This document shows positions 9,952 to 19,173 of a DNA stretch of 64,000 nucleotides, piece by piece (position 1 is the stretch's first letter; every line of letters begins with the position of its first letter). Origin of the DNA: Triatoma infestans (Eukaryota; Arthropoda; Insecta; Hemiptera; Reduviidae). The notes below the pieces were generated by a model. It was not told the origin of the DNA and ran no database searches. It was given only the letters and a program-made list of their open reading frames with translations. The stretch spans positions 62,001 to 126,000 of the forward strand of contig JAAEAF010002497.1 of NCBI GenBank assembly GCA_011037195.1, in the 5' to 3' direction. The translations under genes were made by a program, and so were the position numbers.

Positions 9952-11019
9952 TTAATGCTTTCTGGCCAACAGGTGCCAGAAAGGATGACAAGACTGAATA
10001 AGTCGAGCTCGTTCTCTTTCGAAAATGGAGCAGTTGAAGATGATGTGGTGCCAAGTCTGCGGACTTATAAGATCGTACGAGCACTCCGATCTGTCAAGGA
10101 TTCCAAACCGATGCTCTAGTTCTGCCATGTCCTGAGAGTACCTTGTCAGTTTAAAATGGACTCGCAGCGGCGATCTCCTTCTCGCCTCTATGGTCGGAAA
10201 GAACATTTTGTCCAGAGCCTCTCCCATTCTCGCATACTATCTGGCGCTAGTTTCCTATGAACATAAGGCGAAAATCCATTGCAGCCTGTTTGGCGAATTT
10301 ATCTGCTTTTTCATTGCCTTTTCTACCAACATGAGATTTGACCCATGTAAAACCAACAGTGAACCCATTATTTTCAAGAGATTTCAGTTTTTCTCTAACT
10401 TTTGTTATTAAAGACATGTTATTGCGGCCATTTTTAATGCAGTCCAGAGCAACCTGGCTGTCAGTATAAATTACTGCTTTAGCTGGCGTCATTTCAGTAG
10501 ATTTATTCATATCTAATATCCATTCTAGTGATTTCAATATTGCCAGTTGCTCTGCCTGATTATTAGAACAGAACTCATATAGCCGAAAGCGCTCCTCCGA
10601 AATGACCTCGCCACGCAGATAAGCCACAAAAGCACATCCAACATTTTCCCCGCTTTTGCTTCCGTCTGTGTAGATGGAGAAATTTCTCCATTCATTGACT
10701 CTACCATCTGCATTTTAGGTACTGTAGCTGGGTGCATCCAGTATTGAGGACTGATTGGCTTTTCCACAGTTATATCCCAATCTGGATCTATTCCCCTTTC
10801 TTGGAATATACCCGCACAAGCTCTTTAATCTTTAGACTGATTGGTAACACATGTGCTATTGGACAGGACGCTTCATAGGACACAGTGCGAAAAGCTTTAA
10901 TAATCCTGAGGACGAATAATCTTTGGGCTCTTATTAGCTTCTGTCTGTTGTAGGCTTTTAATAATCCCTCATGCCATGCTGGAGCAGCGTAAGTAAGCAT
11001 AGGTACCAAGGCACCGTCG
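9952..11019 (-). pseudogene. R1-clade pol, C-terminal part: RT thumb, RNase H and Cys/His tail
   Basis: Reading minus from 11019: YDGALVPMLTYAAPAW is the post-palm part of a LINE reverse transcriptase. RNase H follows, with TDSQVALDCI (10450 region), WVKSHVGRKGNEKAD (DEDD-type signature) and NNQAEQLAILKSLEW. It ends with a WHHIIFNCSIF segment that resembles the terminal zinc motif of R1-type pol. At least two frameshifts separate the pieces (near 10620 and 10770), so it cannot encode one protein. RNase H degrades the RNA strand of the cDNA hybrid. The upstream part of the same domain resumes at 13457, beyond an insertion. Confidence 0.75.
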
Positions 11020-11035
11020 TATATCACGCGCAGAG
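11020..11035. repeat. Left copy of 16-bp target-site duplication
   Basis: TATATCACGCGCAGAG here is repeated exactly at 13441-13456. The two copies bracket a 2405-bp insertion in the reverse transcriptase of the R1-clade element. Confidence 0.8.
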
Positions 11036-11714
11036 AGTTGATGTTTGGCAGTCGTGTAGCCAAGACGTATGTATTTCGCTCTGTTAAGTTTATTCTTTTT
11101 TGGCGGTTTAAAGTTATTTTACTAACTTGATTTTTAGTTCAAAAGGTAGATTTTCGAGTGCTCTTTTTTGTGAGTCTATTTATAAAAAAAATCTATGGAG
11201 TGGTTTTCGTAAAACCAAATAAGTGTAATTAAGAACATAAAACTTTAACTTTAAAAATAGTGTTCAAATTAAACTTTGGAACTAAGTACTGTAAGGGGTT
11301 CACCAATTGTTGACGGCGCCGTCTATCTGTCTCGTTCTACGTTCTTTATCTCTCTCTTCCATATATGCGCATGTCTGCACGTCACCTGACTACTGTTTTG
11401 ATTTGGGAGTAAATATTTATTATTTTGCGATTTATATGAATTAGAACTTTTTAATATTTTTGTCATTCTTCTGTCAGCTGTCTTCGTCTATATCAGCCAT
11501 TTTCTTATAATTTATATAAATACTTAATTATTTATTTATCTTTTCTCTCTCTTTAGTGTATTTAATCATTTATTTTGAAATAGTTCTTAATATAAATGAG
11601 ATATTGAATTCCTCAAAAATCGGAGGTTCACACTACGCCTAAATCTCGGACATCTAGTTCTTCAAAAAAAGTTAGAAGCTCACCAGAATTAGCCGGAATG
11701 AACTCAAAATATTA

Positions 11715-12590
11715 TTGTTGGGTACTAACACTTCTCATGTGGATGAGAATGTGTCTTTGTCAAAGGCTGAATTGATAGATTCAATCTCTCGTGTTGTTAA
11801 TGATGCTTTGGCGCCGCTCAAAAGTGATTTGAGTTCTCTTAGGGAAGAGTTTAAATCTATTAATGATGGGTTTAAGACACTTTATGAAGACAACAAAATT
11901 TTTAGAGAGGAGAACAGACTACTTAAGACAGCAGTTAATAACTTAAAATTAGCGCATGAAATAGACGGAAAGCATTCTTGATGATACTGAAATTAAATCT
12001 CGCCGTAACAACTTAATTATATTAGAGGTCTAAAATATATGGAAGGTGATGATATAGCAAAACTTGTAACTGATTTCTATCGTGAAGTGTTTAATGTTGC
12101 AGTTAGTCAAGACCTTTATTCCCAATAGACAGAACACACAGACCTTTAATGTAATTTTTGTCCGTTTTTCGGACAAATTGGCAGTTCTGAGGTGTGTTAA
12201 GCGTCTAAGAGGTACAGGAATTAGTCGGAATAATGATTTTCCTTCCAGTAAATGTTAGTAGGAAGCATACTAGGTTGTTATTGGTCAGAAGGGAAATTTT
12301 AAGACTGAAGCCGGATATGAATGTTTATGTACGTGCGGATCGTCTTTAGAGTGGTCTCTGAGTGAGGGCTTGAGATTTGGCAGCGATTCTGCAGTCACGA
12401 AGCTGAATGAGATTGTTGATGCTGATCTCTCTAAGTTACTGTCTGATGTCGTCAGGGATGTTATTCCTGGGAAAACATCATCAGGTGATGCAACCTCAGC
12501 CTCTGGTCCTCTCTCAACAACTCAAACTGCTGAGACATCTTGAGGGTACTTCGATGGCGGACGTCAACCTTTATCGATCAAAAATGTGGC
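11715..12590 (+). pseudogene. LINE ORF1-like coiled-coil protein, degenerate
   Basis: The first 88 codons (11715-11981) have a heptad-like pattern (LKSDLSSLREEFKSINDGF, then ENRLLKTAVNNLKL), followed in a shifted frame by SRRNNLII. That RRNN motif directly after a coiled coil is typical of ORF1 nucleic-acid-binding proteins of LINEs, which package the RNA. Several stops and shifts follow (from 11980), so no full protein is made. Clade not assigned. Confidence 0.5.
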
Positions 12591-12689
12591 ATTCGTTTAA
12601 TGCGGCAGGTTATTTGTTTAGTGTGGCAGGTTTAAAATCTGAGATAAGTGATCCTTTTTTTTAAAAAAAAATGTTATTAAAAATTTGAT

Positions 12690-12957
12690 ATTTTTATATT
12701 AGAATTTTTTATGACAAAAGATAATGTTAATTCTTTTGATTGGGGGGAGGGGGGATATAGCCTTTATTGTGTTCCTTCCATAAAAAATTCTGCATTTGGT
12801 CGAGCTATAGGCGGCGAGCTCTATGGATTAGATCTTCTCTTCCTAAAAACAGTATATTTTGTAGAAATTGATGGGGTATATTTAATTTCAGTTAATTGTC
12901 CTACAGCAAAATTTGTAATTTATCCTATTTATATCAGCTGGCAGAGTGCAGGAATTT
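12690..12957 (+). pseudogene. Possible LINE endonuclease fragment
   Basis: An 82-codon frame contains SAFGRAIGGELYGLDLLF, IDGVYLISVNC and FVIYPIYI. This hints at the central strand region of an apurinic-type endonuclease (pattern GRxxGG followed by hydrophobic strands). No catalytic SDH is seen. The call rests mainly on its place downstream of an ORF1 inside a bounded insertion. Confidence 0.3.
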
Positions 12958-13440
12958 AACTTTTGACTAGTGTTATTTTTTAATATATATATATAATTTT
13001 TCATTTTTTTAATGTATACTCGTTTTTGTTTCTTTAATTTTTCTCTTAATTTGTTTTTTCATTATTACTTATTAATTTAGTCTTTTAATATTACGTATCA
13101 ATCAACTTTTTATTCATTAATTTTAAAATTGTGTAGCAGACAGATATTAAAAATTATCATCATTTTTATATTCAATTATAGTTATATGACTTTATTGTTT
13201 CAAATATTTATTTTCCCAGTTTTCTGTATTTATTTATCTGTACTTTATCTATATTTTATATTTTCCTTTTTCTTCAGCGTATTATATTAAAGAAAGAAAA
13301 TTTGTTTATTATAATATTAGAATAATATTTTTGTTAAAATGTTTAAAACATCTTTCTCCGGCTGACGGAAACTATTCCAAGCCGTAAATACTGTGTATTC
13401 TTTCTTGATTATTGTAAATTTTTCATTCAAGTATTGCTAT

Positions 13441-13456
13441 TATATCACGCGCAGAG
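13441..13456. repeat. Right copy of 16-bp target-site duplication
   Basis: Exact repeat of 11020-11035. The interrupted reverse-transcriptase frame reads up to LRVI here and continues after the left copy with YDGALVP, which confirms the insertion. Confidence 0.8.
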
Positions 13457-15720
13457 CGTCCGAGCCAATTCCCCAGTATACTTTGGCTCATCGAGATAAA
13501 ATATTAGTCAACCGTATGCTTTTATCTGCTACATTTTTCCATGAAAAACTTCTTTCAAATATAACGCCCAAGTATTTTAGTTCTTCGACTATCTGCAAAC
13601 GTTTATTTCTCAAATATACAGAAAAGTCGTTATTTGTTCTTTTGCGGGAATTGGAAGAAGAGCAGATTTTTTGTCATTAAAAACAATCTTGTTTTTACTT
13701 GACCATTTCTCTACTGTTCTCATACATTAATTAGCCAAGAATTCAACTTCTAACACGGTTTGGCCTCTGATAACAATCATTGTATCATCGACAAATGCGA
13801 TTTGCAGTATACCTGAAGGGAAATCATCTTTCAACAGCGAGTCGTACTGGATTATCCAGAAACCTGGTCCGCAGCAAGTCCCTGTGGACAGCCTAGGGTT
13901 ACTTTCCTGCTGATCGACCTAGAATTGGCATCAATCTTAGACTCTCTGTTTGAAAAGTAATTAGCAGGCAGTTGATACAGATTTCTAGGGCAATTGAAAT
14001 TCGTAATTGTAATAATGTTGCAGGCCACCTTGCTGCATCAAATGCTCCTTTAACATCTAAATAAATTAATAATACAATTTCTTTATTGTCCAAGCCATTC
14101 TTTACGTAATCTTTTGCAGCTACTGTAGCATCCCTTGAATCCATACTGTCTATGACTCAGCAAATCATGATGTCTTAAGAAGTCCATTATTATTTAATAA
14201 CTAATTTTTCCAGAATTTTGGCCCAAAGAGATAGTAAGCTTATCGGACGAAACTTATCAATACTAGTAATATTCTCTTTCCCCGGTTTTGTAATTGACAG
14301 AATTGAAGCCCTCTTCCATAGATCTGGAAACTTAGCGCTTAACAAACATTCGTTGTAAAGCTAATACTGAATCCAGAAATTTACTGAAAATTTCATTTAC
14401 GATCTGCCAAGAGAATCCGTCTTCGCTGGGTGTTTTCCGAGGGTCAAAGGAATTTAGTGTTTCCTTAATATCTCTATAAGAGAATAATGCATCAACTGGC
14501 GTGCTCACTGTGGTACTGGCTTCTCCCGCACTGCTTTATTGTACTCACTGTCTGAAGCCGGATCAACTAGAGGAGCATACTTATCCATGAGAGCTGATAG
14601 TGTTTCATCAAGAGACTGAGTAAAAGTACCATCTTCTTTCTGATAGAAGTAAGAATTGTCGGACGTTTTACTTTTCCTGCAGCAGTCTTGTAAATATGAT
14701 TCCTTGGCTGAATCTTATCTACAGCATTGCAGTAATAATTCCAAGATTCCAGTTTTGCCGATTTAATCATATCAAGATATTTATAGCTCAAAATATAACA
14801 TTCCTTTTCCCGGGAATCTCTCAATTCCATATTGTTTCTAGTTCTTTGAAATTTCCTTCTTTTCTGGTTGACTTCCTTCCTAAGTGCTGTTAGCTCACAG
14901 TTCACCATGGTGCTGATTTGCTGCCATAATTCTGACTTATCTTTGGAATGGTCAAATCACAAACTTGTGTTATTATATCCAAAAAGTTAACCACGAACTT
15001 ATTTACATTTGAAATTTTCTTAACAAAAGATGTTAATGTCTTATCGAGATTTCCAGAGTGAGATTTAGCCATATTTTCGAGTCTGTTCACATAAAGTAAA
15101 ATTTTTTTCCGTTAACAACTCATTAAATTTAGATCAGCCTGCCTTAGAAGTATTGTATCCTATAAAAGAGTTTTCATTTCTAGGGCAATTGAAATCGTGA
15201 ATTGTTAAATAAATTGAAGCTAATTTCAAAAGAGAAAAGTTGATGATCAGAGGTGCTTTCCTCATCACAAAGGTGCCAGTTATTTGTGTAAGACAACATG
15301 CTGTAATTGACAATTGTCAGATCAATATTACCCTGAGATCTGGGAAGTTCATTAGTTATGTAGTCTGCCCACAGCCGACCGAGCGCGCATTGCAATCTAG
15401 CGCCATAAGAATAGGTACATTTCCAGCAAAGTTGACTCTTCAAATTTAGAAAGACTAATGTCAATATCTTTTTGATAATCAAAATATAACGTTGCGGCAA
15501 AAAACTTAAATCCATTCTGAATAGTTATCTCTACTAAGACGGCATCTTCATTAGATTTAGTTGAGATCAAAATTATATCAAACTTTTTATTTAGAGCTAA
15601 AATTGCTGCCCTTTCACGTCCATTACCAATTGAATAAACCAAAACATTGGAAGGAAAGCAGGCTATTTTGTTATTGCTATTGTAGGGTTCCTGTAAGAAA
15701 CATAAATCGATATTTTCTTT
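13457..15720 (-). pseudogene. R1-clade pol: endonuclease and reverse transcriptase, degenerate
   Basis: Minus strand. Endonuclease end: DEESTSDHQLFSFEI with the SDH motif (about 15230). Linker: SAPW then ELTALRKEVNQKRRKF, the usual R1-type PWW region (about 14890). Reverse transcriptase: LIYLDVKGAFDAARWP (about 14070), GCPQG (about 13890), then AFVDD at 13798-13784 in place of the usual YADD, and KYLGV with SFSWKN (about 13550). Stops and frameshifts occur throughout. In active relatives this protein nicks the target and primes cDNA synthesis there. The FVDD change and the many breaks mean this copy is dead. Confidence 0.75.
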
Positions 15721-16048
15721 AAATAGTAATCAACTAAATTATGTGTTGCAGCCCTTGTCCTTTGTAAATTAATTTGTAAACACATAAGTTTACTATTCAA
15801 CCGAACAGTTTTATTTTTTACTCGCTATAATCAATGTTAAATCATTCTGTTCAGCATTAAATTGTAGCTCGGGCAATCTTTGCTAAAAGCCGGATGTGAT
15901 GTATTTAATTTCTTGTCCGTTTTCATAAATTTGTTAATACATTTAGCTTCGGAGAACGTGCGAGGACAATTTTTTAATTCATGTTCATCAAAACATAAAG
16001 ACATGCAGTGCTATTCTTACAATTTTTGGAAACATGATTAAAACGATT

Positions 16049-16063
16049 ACATTTAAAACATCT
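16049..16063. repeat. Left copy of 15-bp target-site duplication
   Basis: ACATTTAAAACATCT, repeated exactly at 17263-17277. It flanks the RTE-like insertion. Confidence 0.85.
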
Positions 16064-17262
16064 TACTTACTTACTTCCCTGGTGCTACAGCCCGGGTCGA
16101 GCCTTGACCTCCAAAAGAAATTAACCCCAATCGTCCCTATCCAAAGCCTTAGACCGCCAATTCCGCGCGCCTAGCCTGGTTGCATCTCTTCCAACCTGGT
16201 CCATCCATCGAGCCTTTGGGCGTCCAACCTTTCTGACACCGATGACACGGTAATTCATAATCCTCTTCGGCATTCTGTTGTCTTCCATCCTTAGAACATG
16301 TCCCACCCACCGGAGCCTATTAATGCGGATTACTTGCACTGCAGTGTTATCTTTATATTTATTGTAAAGCTCTTGATTATGTCTCCTTCTCCATTCACCA
16401 TTAACTTGGACTGGTCCATAAATCCGCCTTAAAATTTTCCTTTCAAAAATGGGAATCCTTTGCTCGTCCACTTTTTTAAGTGTCCAGCATTCTGAACCGT
16501 AAGTTAATATCGGTCGAACCAAAGTTTTATATAAAGTAGTCTTGGTTTTTTGAGAGATTAGTCTGGAACTAAAATGTTTGGTGAGTCCGTAATAACATCT
16601 ACTAGCTGACGCTATTCTCTTTTCAATTTCCTTTGAGAGGTTATTTTCGGAATTTACATAAGTACCCAGATAAACAAAACCCTGAACTACTTCAAACTTA
16701 TAGTTTCCAATTTGCATATAAGGAGCAGAGCAGTTACTTCCAACTACCATATACTTGGTCTTTTTTTCATTTACTACGAGTCCCAATTTTTTAGCTGACG
16801 CTTCCAATGCTTCGAACGCCTCTCTAATTCCAGCTTCCGACCGGCTTACGATATCAATATCGTCTGCATAAGCTAGTAATTGTACTTGTTTGTTGAAGAC
16901 ATGGCTGTTCGTCTGGATACGGGAATCTCGTATTACTTTCTCAAGTGCAATATTAAACAGCAGACATGCCAAAGCATCTCCCTGCTTTAATCCATTCATT
17001 GTTTGTAATGGCTCCGAATGGGAAGACTGTATTCTCACTTTGCATTTAGGGTTGGACATGGTGACCTTAACCATTTCAATCAGCTTTCTCGGGATATCAA
17101 GATCATGCATTGCTCTATACAGCATATTTCTATTAATCTTATCATAGGCTGCCTGAAAGTCTATGAAGAGGTGATGTGTCGTAATGCCATACTCAGTGGT
17201 TTTTCCAAAATTTGTCGCAACGTAAATATTTGGTCAGTGGTGGATTTTCCCTTAGTGAAGCC
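16064..17262 (-). mobile_element. 5'-truncated RTE-like LINE with 15-bp duplication
   Basis: It lies between two perfect copies of ACATTTAAAACATCT. On the minus strand the 3' end is a short GTAA microsatellite (16064-16076), as RTE-type elements have in place of poly(A). The whole insert upstream of it is one open reverse-transcriptase frame. The 5' end is truncated inside the reverse transcriptase. Perfect duplications and the open frame make this one of the younger insertions here. Confidence 0.85.
16121..17262 (-). CDS. Reverse transcriptase, C-terminal part, open frame (RTE/Proto2-like)
   Basis: About 380 codons are open with no stop from the truncated end at 17262 to 16121. In order: KGKSTTDQIF, FIDFQAAYD (first catalytic Asp), GLKQGDALACLLFNIALE, LLAYADDIDIV (catalytic YADD, about 16870), VYLGTYV, RPILTYGSECWTL, and the C-terminal RLRWVGHVLRMEDNRMP and GRPKARWMDQV. 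This is the endonuclease-reverse-transcriptase type common in insects. The endonuclease half is missing, so the copy cannot move by itself. It interrupts the gag zinc knuckle of the R1-clade host element. Confidence 0.85.
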
Positions 17263-17277
17263 ACATTTAAAACATCT
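17263..17277. repeat. Right copy of 15-bp target-site duplication
   Basis: Exact repeat of 16049-16063. Confidence 0.85.
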
Positions 17278-17499
17278 AGTTACGGAAATAAAATCATCCA
17301 CCCGACACAAATTCCACTCATCTTAAGCCCATCTTTTTTTTTATACTTCCGCGTAATTTTGGATATATTTCTATAATTAAATGTCTAGAAGTAGGATTTT
17401 TTTTTTTATTATAAACTTAGCAAATATTTCTTCATCCGACAAAAATAAATCATAATTTTGATGCTTTATAATGTTATTTACGTTCTCCAGAGTAAGGTA

Positions 17500-18664
17500 A
17501 AGTGCCCAAATATCGTCCCCTAAGCAAAATCTAAAAATATAAAAATTTGTTAGAGTTTAGAGTTTGTTTAATAATTAAAAATCTGATTTAAGCAACTCAA
17601 CTCCATACCTTATAGTACTGATAGTATGATTCTACTAATAACTTATTTCTTAACCAAAAACAATAATCAGAAAAAGCAAATTTTGATTTTTCAAAAATGG
17701 TGTCCTAATTCCGTCCCCCTTTCCAGTTAATAGCTACTCATTTATTTTTATGAGAAATTTAATTCAAAACAGTACTAAAATCTTTTATATTAAATTTATT
17801 GAAGTGAAAACATGTTATATCTCATTATGATACATGTGTATACATCTGTTACATCTGTGTGCATTATGTACTCATCGAGACGAAAATCGCAAATAAAGTT
17901 TTTGACTTTTGTTGAAGAGGAACACATCTCGTGACACCACTTGAAACATTTAGAACACTTTACCCATTTTTCTCATCGCTTGTCATGGGAAAAACGCTTT
18001 CCACAAATAGCACATGATGCATCGTCATCGCTTGAACTATCGTTGTCATCGGTGGACACTAATGGAACTTGTGTTTCACCCTCAGAGTCGGTTGAACTTG
18101 AATCACATTTCCTTCTTTTCTTTTGTGGGAGGTTTTGCCGATGATTTTCCAGGCTGATCTTTATCTTCTTGGCTATTGATTGGGATTGTTTGCTCTGACG
18201 CTCTTCTGCCATTTCTTTCTTTTGCACAGAGACATTTAGAGACGTCTTATGTGGGGTTCCTGTTACCAAGAATGAGGTCCCGGCTCTAGAAGATGTGGAA
18301 GGTTGGTTTTAAGAATCTCAAGGTGACGGATTTAGGATTCCAGTTACAACAAAAATTGCGACTGCTTCTGACCAAACGACTACTGCTGTGACAACTTAAA
18401 CGCATTATTCAAGTAGTAATCTACAATTATCAATCGCTAAATAATAATAAACTTACCGTAAGGCGTCAGTATAACTGTTTAAAGTTGATGTCACACTGTA
18501 GCACGCTTTCATAAAAGTATTTTCGAAAAATTAAAGCGTAAATGAACAGAACACTGCCATTAGTCAAGTGAATGGTTTTGAAGAGATTGCTACGCTTTAC
18601 AGCACTATCCATGCAAGTTAAGATAGGGGACGAATTTAGGACAGGGGATGGATTTCGGGCACTT
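17500..18664 (-). mobile_element. pogo/Tigger-like DNA transposon, internally deleted
   Basis: TA at 17498-17499 and 18665-18666 bracket a 1165-bp insert whose ends are imperfect inverted repeats: AAGTGCCC then AAAT and TCCCCT, 17 of 22 bases matching. It splits the gag of the R1-clade element at PSEVR. TA duplication and the internal frame point to the Tc1/mariner/pogo superfamily. It is too short for a complete transposase, so it is a non-autonomous derivative. Confidence 0.7.
17860..18269 (-). pseudogene. C-terminal fragment of a pogo-like DDE protein with zinc-finger tail
   Basis: The frame has a Lys-rich stretch, PQKKRRKCDSSSTDSEGE, an acidic Ser/Asp run, then CAICGKRFS and, after one in-frame TGA (about 17970), EKWVKCSKCFKWCHEMC. 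The pattern of Ser/Asp-rich linker followed by a PHD-like Cys/His tail is common at the end of insect CENP-B/pogo-type transposase genes. The DDE core is absent. No function is likely. Confidence 0.5.
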
Positions 18665-19141
18665 TATCCTAACCTCTGACGGTATGTTGTAAACATTAAT
18701 TTTTGGCCAGACTATTTTTGAAGGTTCCGATTTTATTTTATCATCGCATTTATGATTTATTTCAGAACATATTTTATCTAAATCCTCCTTTCGGTTAGTC
18801 TCTATTAATACTTTACCGTTAGACACAGAAGTTAACTTAGAAATACCTAACCTCAATTTACACGGATTAATGTTTTCTTTAATAATGCGCTTAGTTTCTT
18901 CACTGTTATTACTGTTTTTGGCATTTTTATTTACTCTTACCTTCTGTTTAGAAGTAATTTCTGAACAGGTTCGGCAATGACTTGAAACTACTGGGTGTTT
19001 ACCTTCTTGTTCAACTGTTGTTTCATTCCTCCAATTCGCTTTTCATTTTGTTGTACACTTTAGTAATATCACTCATTTCCTGAAGAATATCTTTTTTAAG
19101 ATCATTTCGTTAGAAAACATGTCATCACTAACAGACGCCAT

Positions 19142-19146
<5 letters not shown>

Positions 19147-19173
<27 letters not shown>
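19147..19173. repeat. (GT)n microsatellite at the 5' junction of the R1-clade element
   Basis: Twenty-seven bases of GT, starting five bases from the gag ATG of the minus-strand retrotransposon. Together with 9706-9720 it marks the target. Confidence 0.85.

Larger units (their letters stand above)
11036..13440 (+). mobile_element. Nested LINE-type insertion with ORF1 and no reverse transcriptase
   Basis: It is bounded by a perfect 16-bp duplication, TATATCACGCGCAGAG. A coiled-coil ORF1-like frame is read on the plus strand from about 11715; a possible endonuclease fragment lies at 12690-12957, and AT-rich DNA fills 12960-13440. I see no reverse-transcriptase core, so it is either an internally deleted LINE or a non-autonomous derivative. 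No poly(A) tail is present at the right end, which argues against an L1-type tail. The ends are defined by the duplication and the interrupted host frame, not by internal motifs. Confidence 0.65.
15990..19141 (-). pseudogene. R1-clade gag, split by two insertions
   Basis: From ATG at 19141-19139 the minus strand carries LRLGISKLTSVSNGKVLIE (18850-18790) and INVYNIPSEVR (about 18690), which match the pre-knuckle part of R1-type gag. The frame is cut at the TA of the pogo-like insertion, resumes at 17497 with LTLENVNNIIKHQ and WNLCRVDDFISVTRCFKC (about 17320-17265), is cut again by the RTE-like insertion, and resumes at 16063 with a CCHC knuckle (CFKCNRFNHVSKNC). The three pieces are collinear, which proves that they are one gene. 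Stops elsewhere show it was decaying. Confidence 0.75.
9721..19146 (-). mobile_element. R1-clade non-LTR retrotransposon inserted in a (GT)n microsatellite, carrying three nested insertions
   Basis: On the minus strand the order is gag (from 19141), zinc knuckle (about 16000-16060), apurinic-type endonuclease (about 15180-15650), reverse transcriptase (13457-15090 and 10788-11019), RNase H (10247-10770), a C-terminal Cys/His region (9952-10227) and a poly(A) run (9729-9720). The frames carry many stops and shifts. Removing the insertions at 11036-13440, 16064-17262 and 17500-18664 with their target duplications leaves about 4.6 kb, a sensible size for the clade. Both ends abut (AC)n on the element's strand. 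Known R1-clade lineages such as Waldo and Mino target AC-type microsatellites, so this is likely a related lineage. The 5' end is only a few bases before the gag ATG, so slight 5' truncation is possible. Confidence 0.8.
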
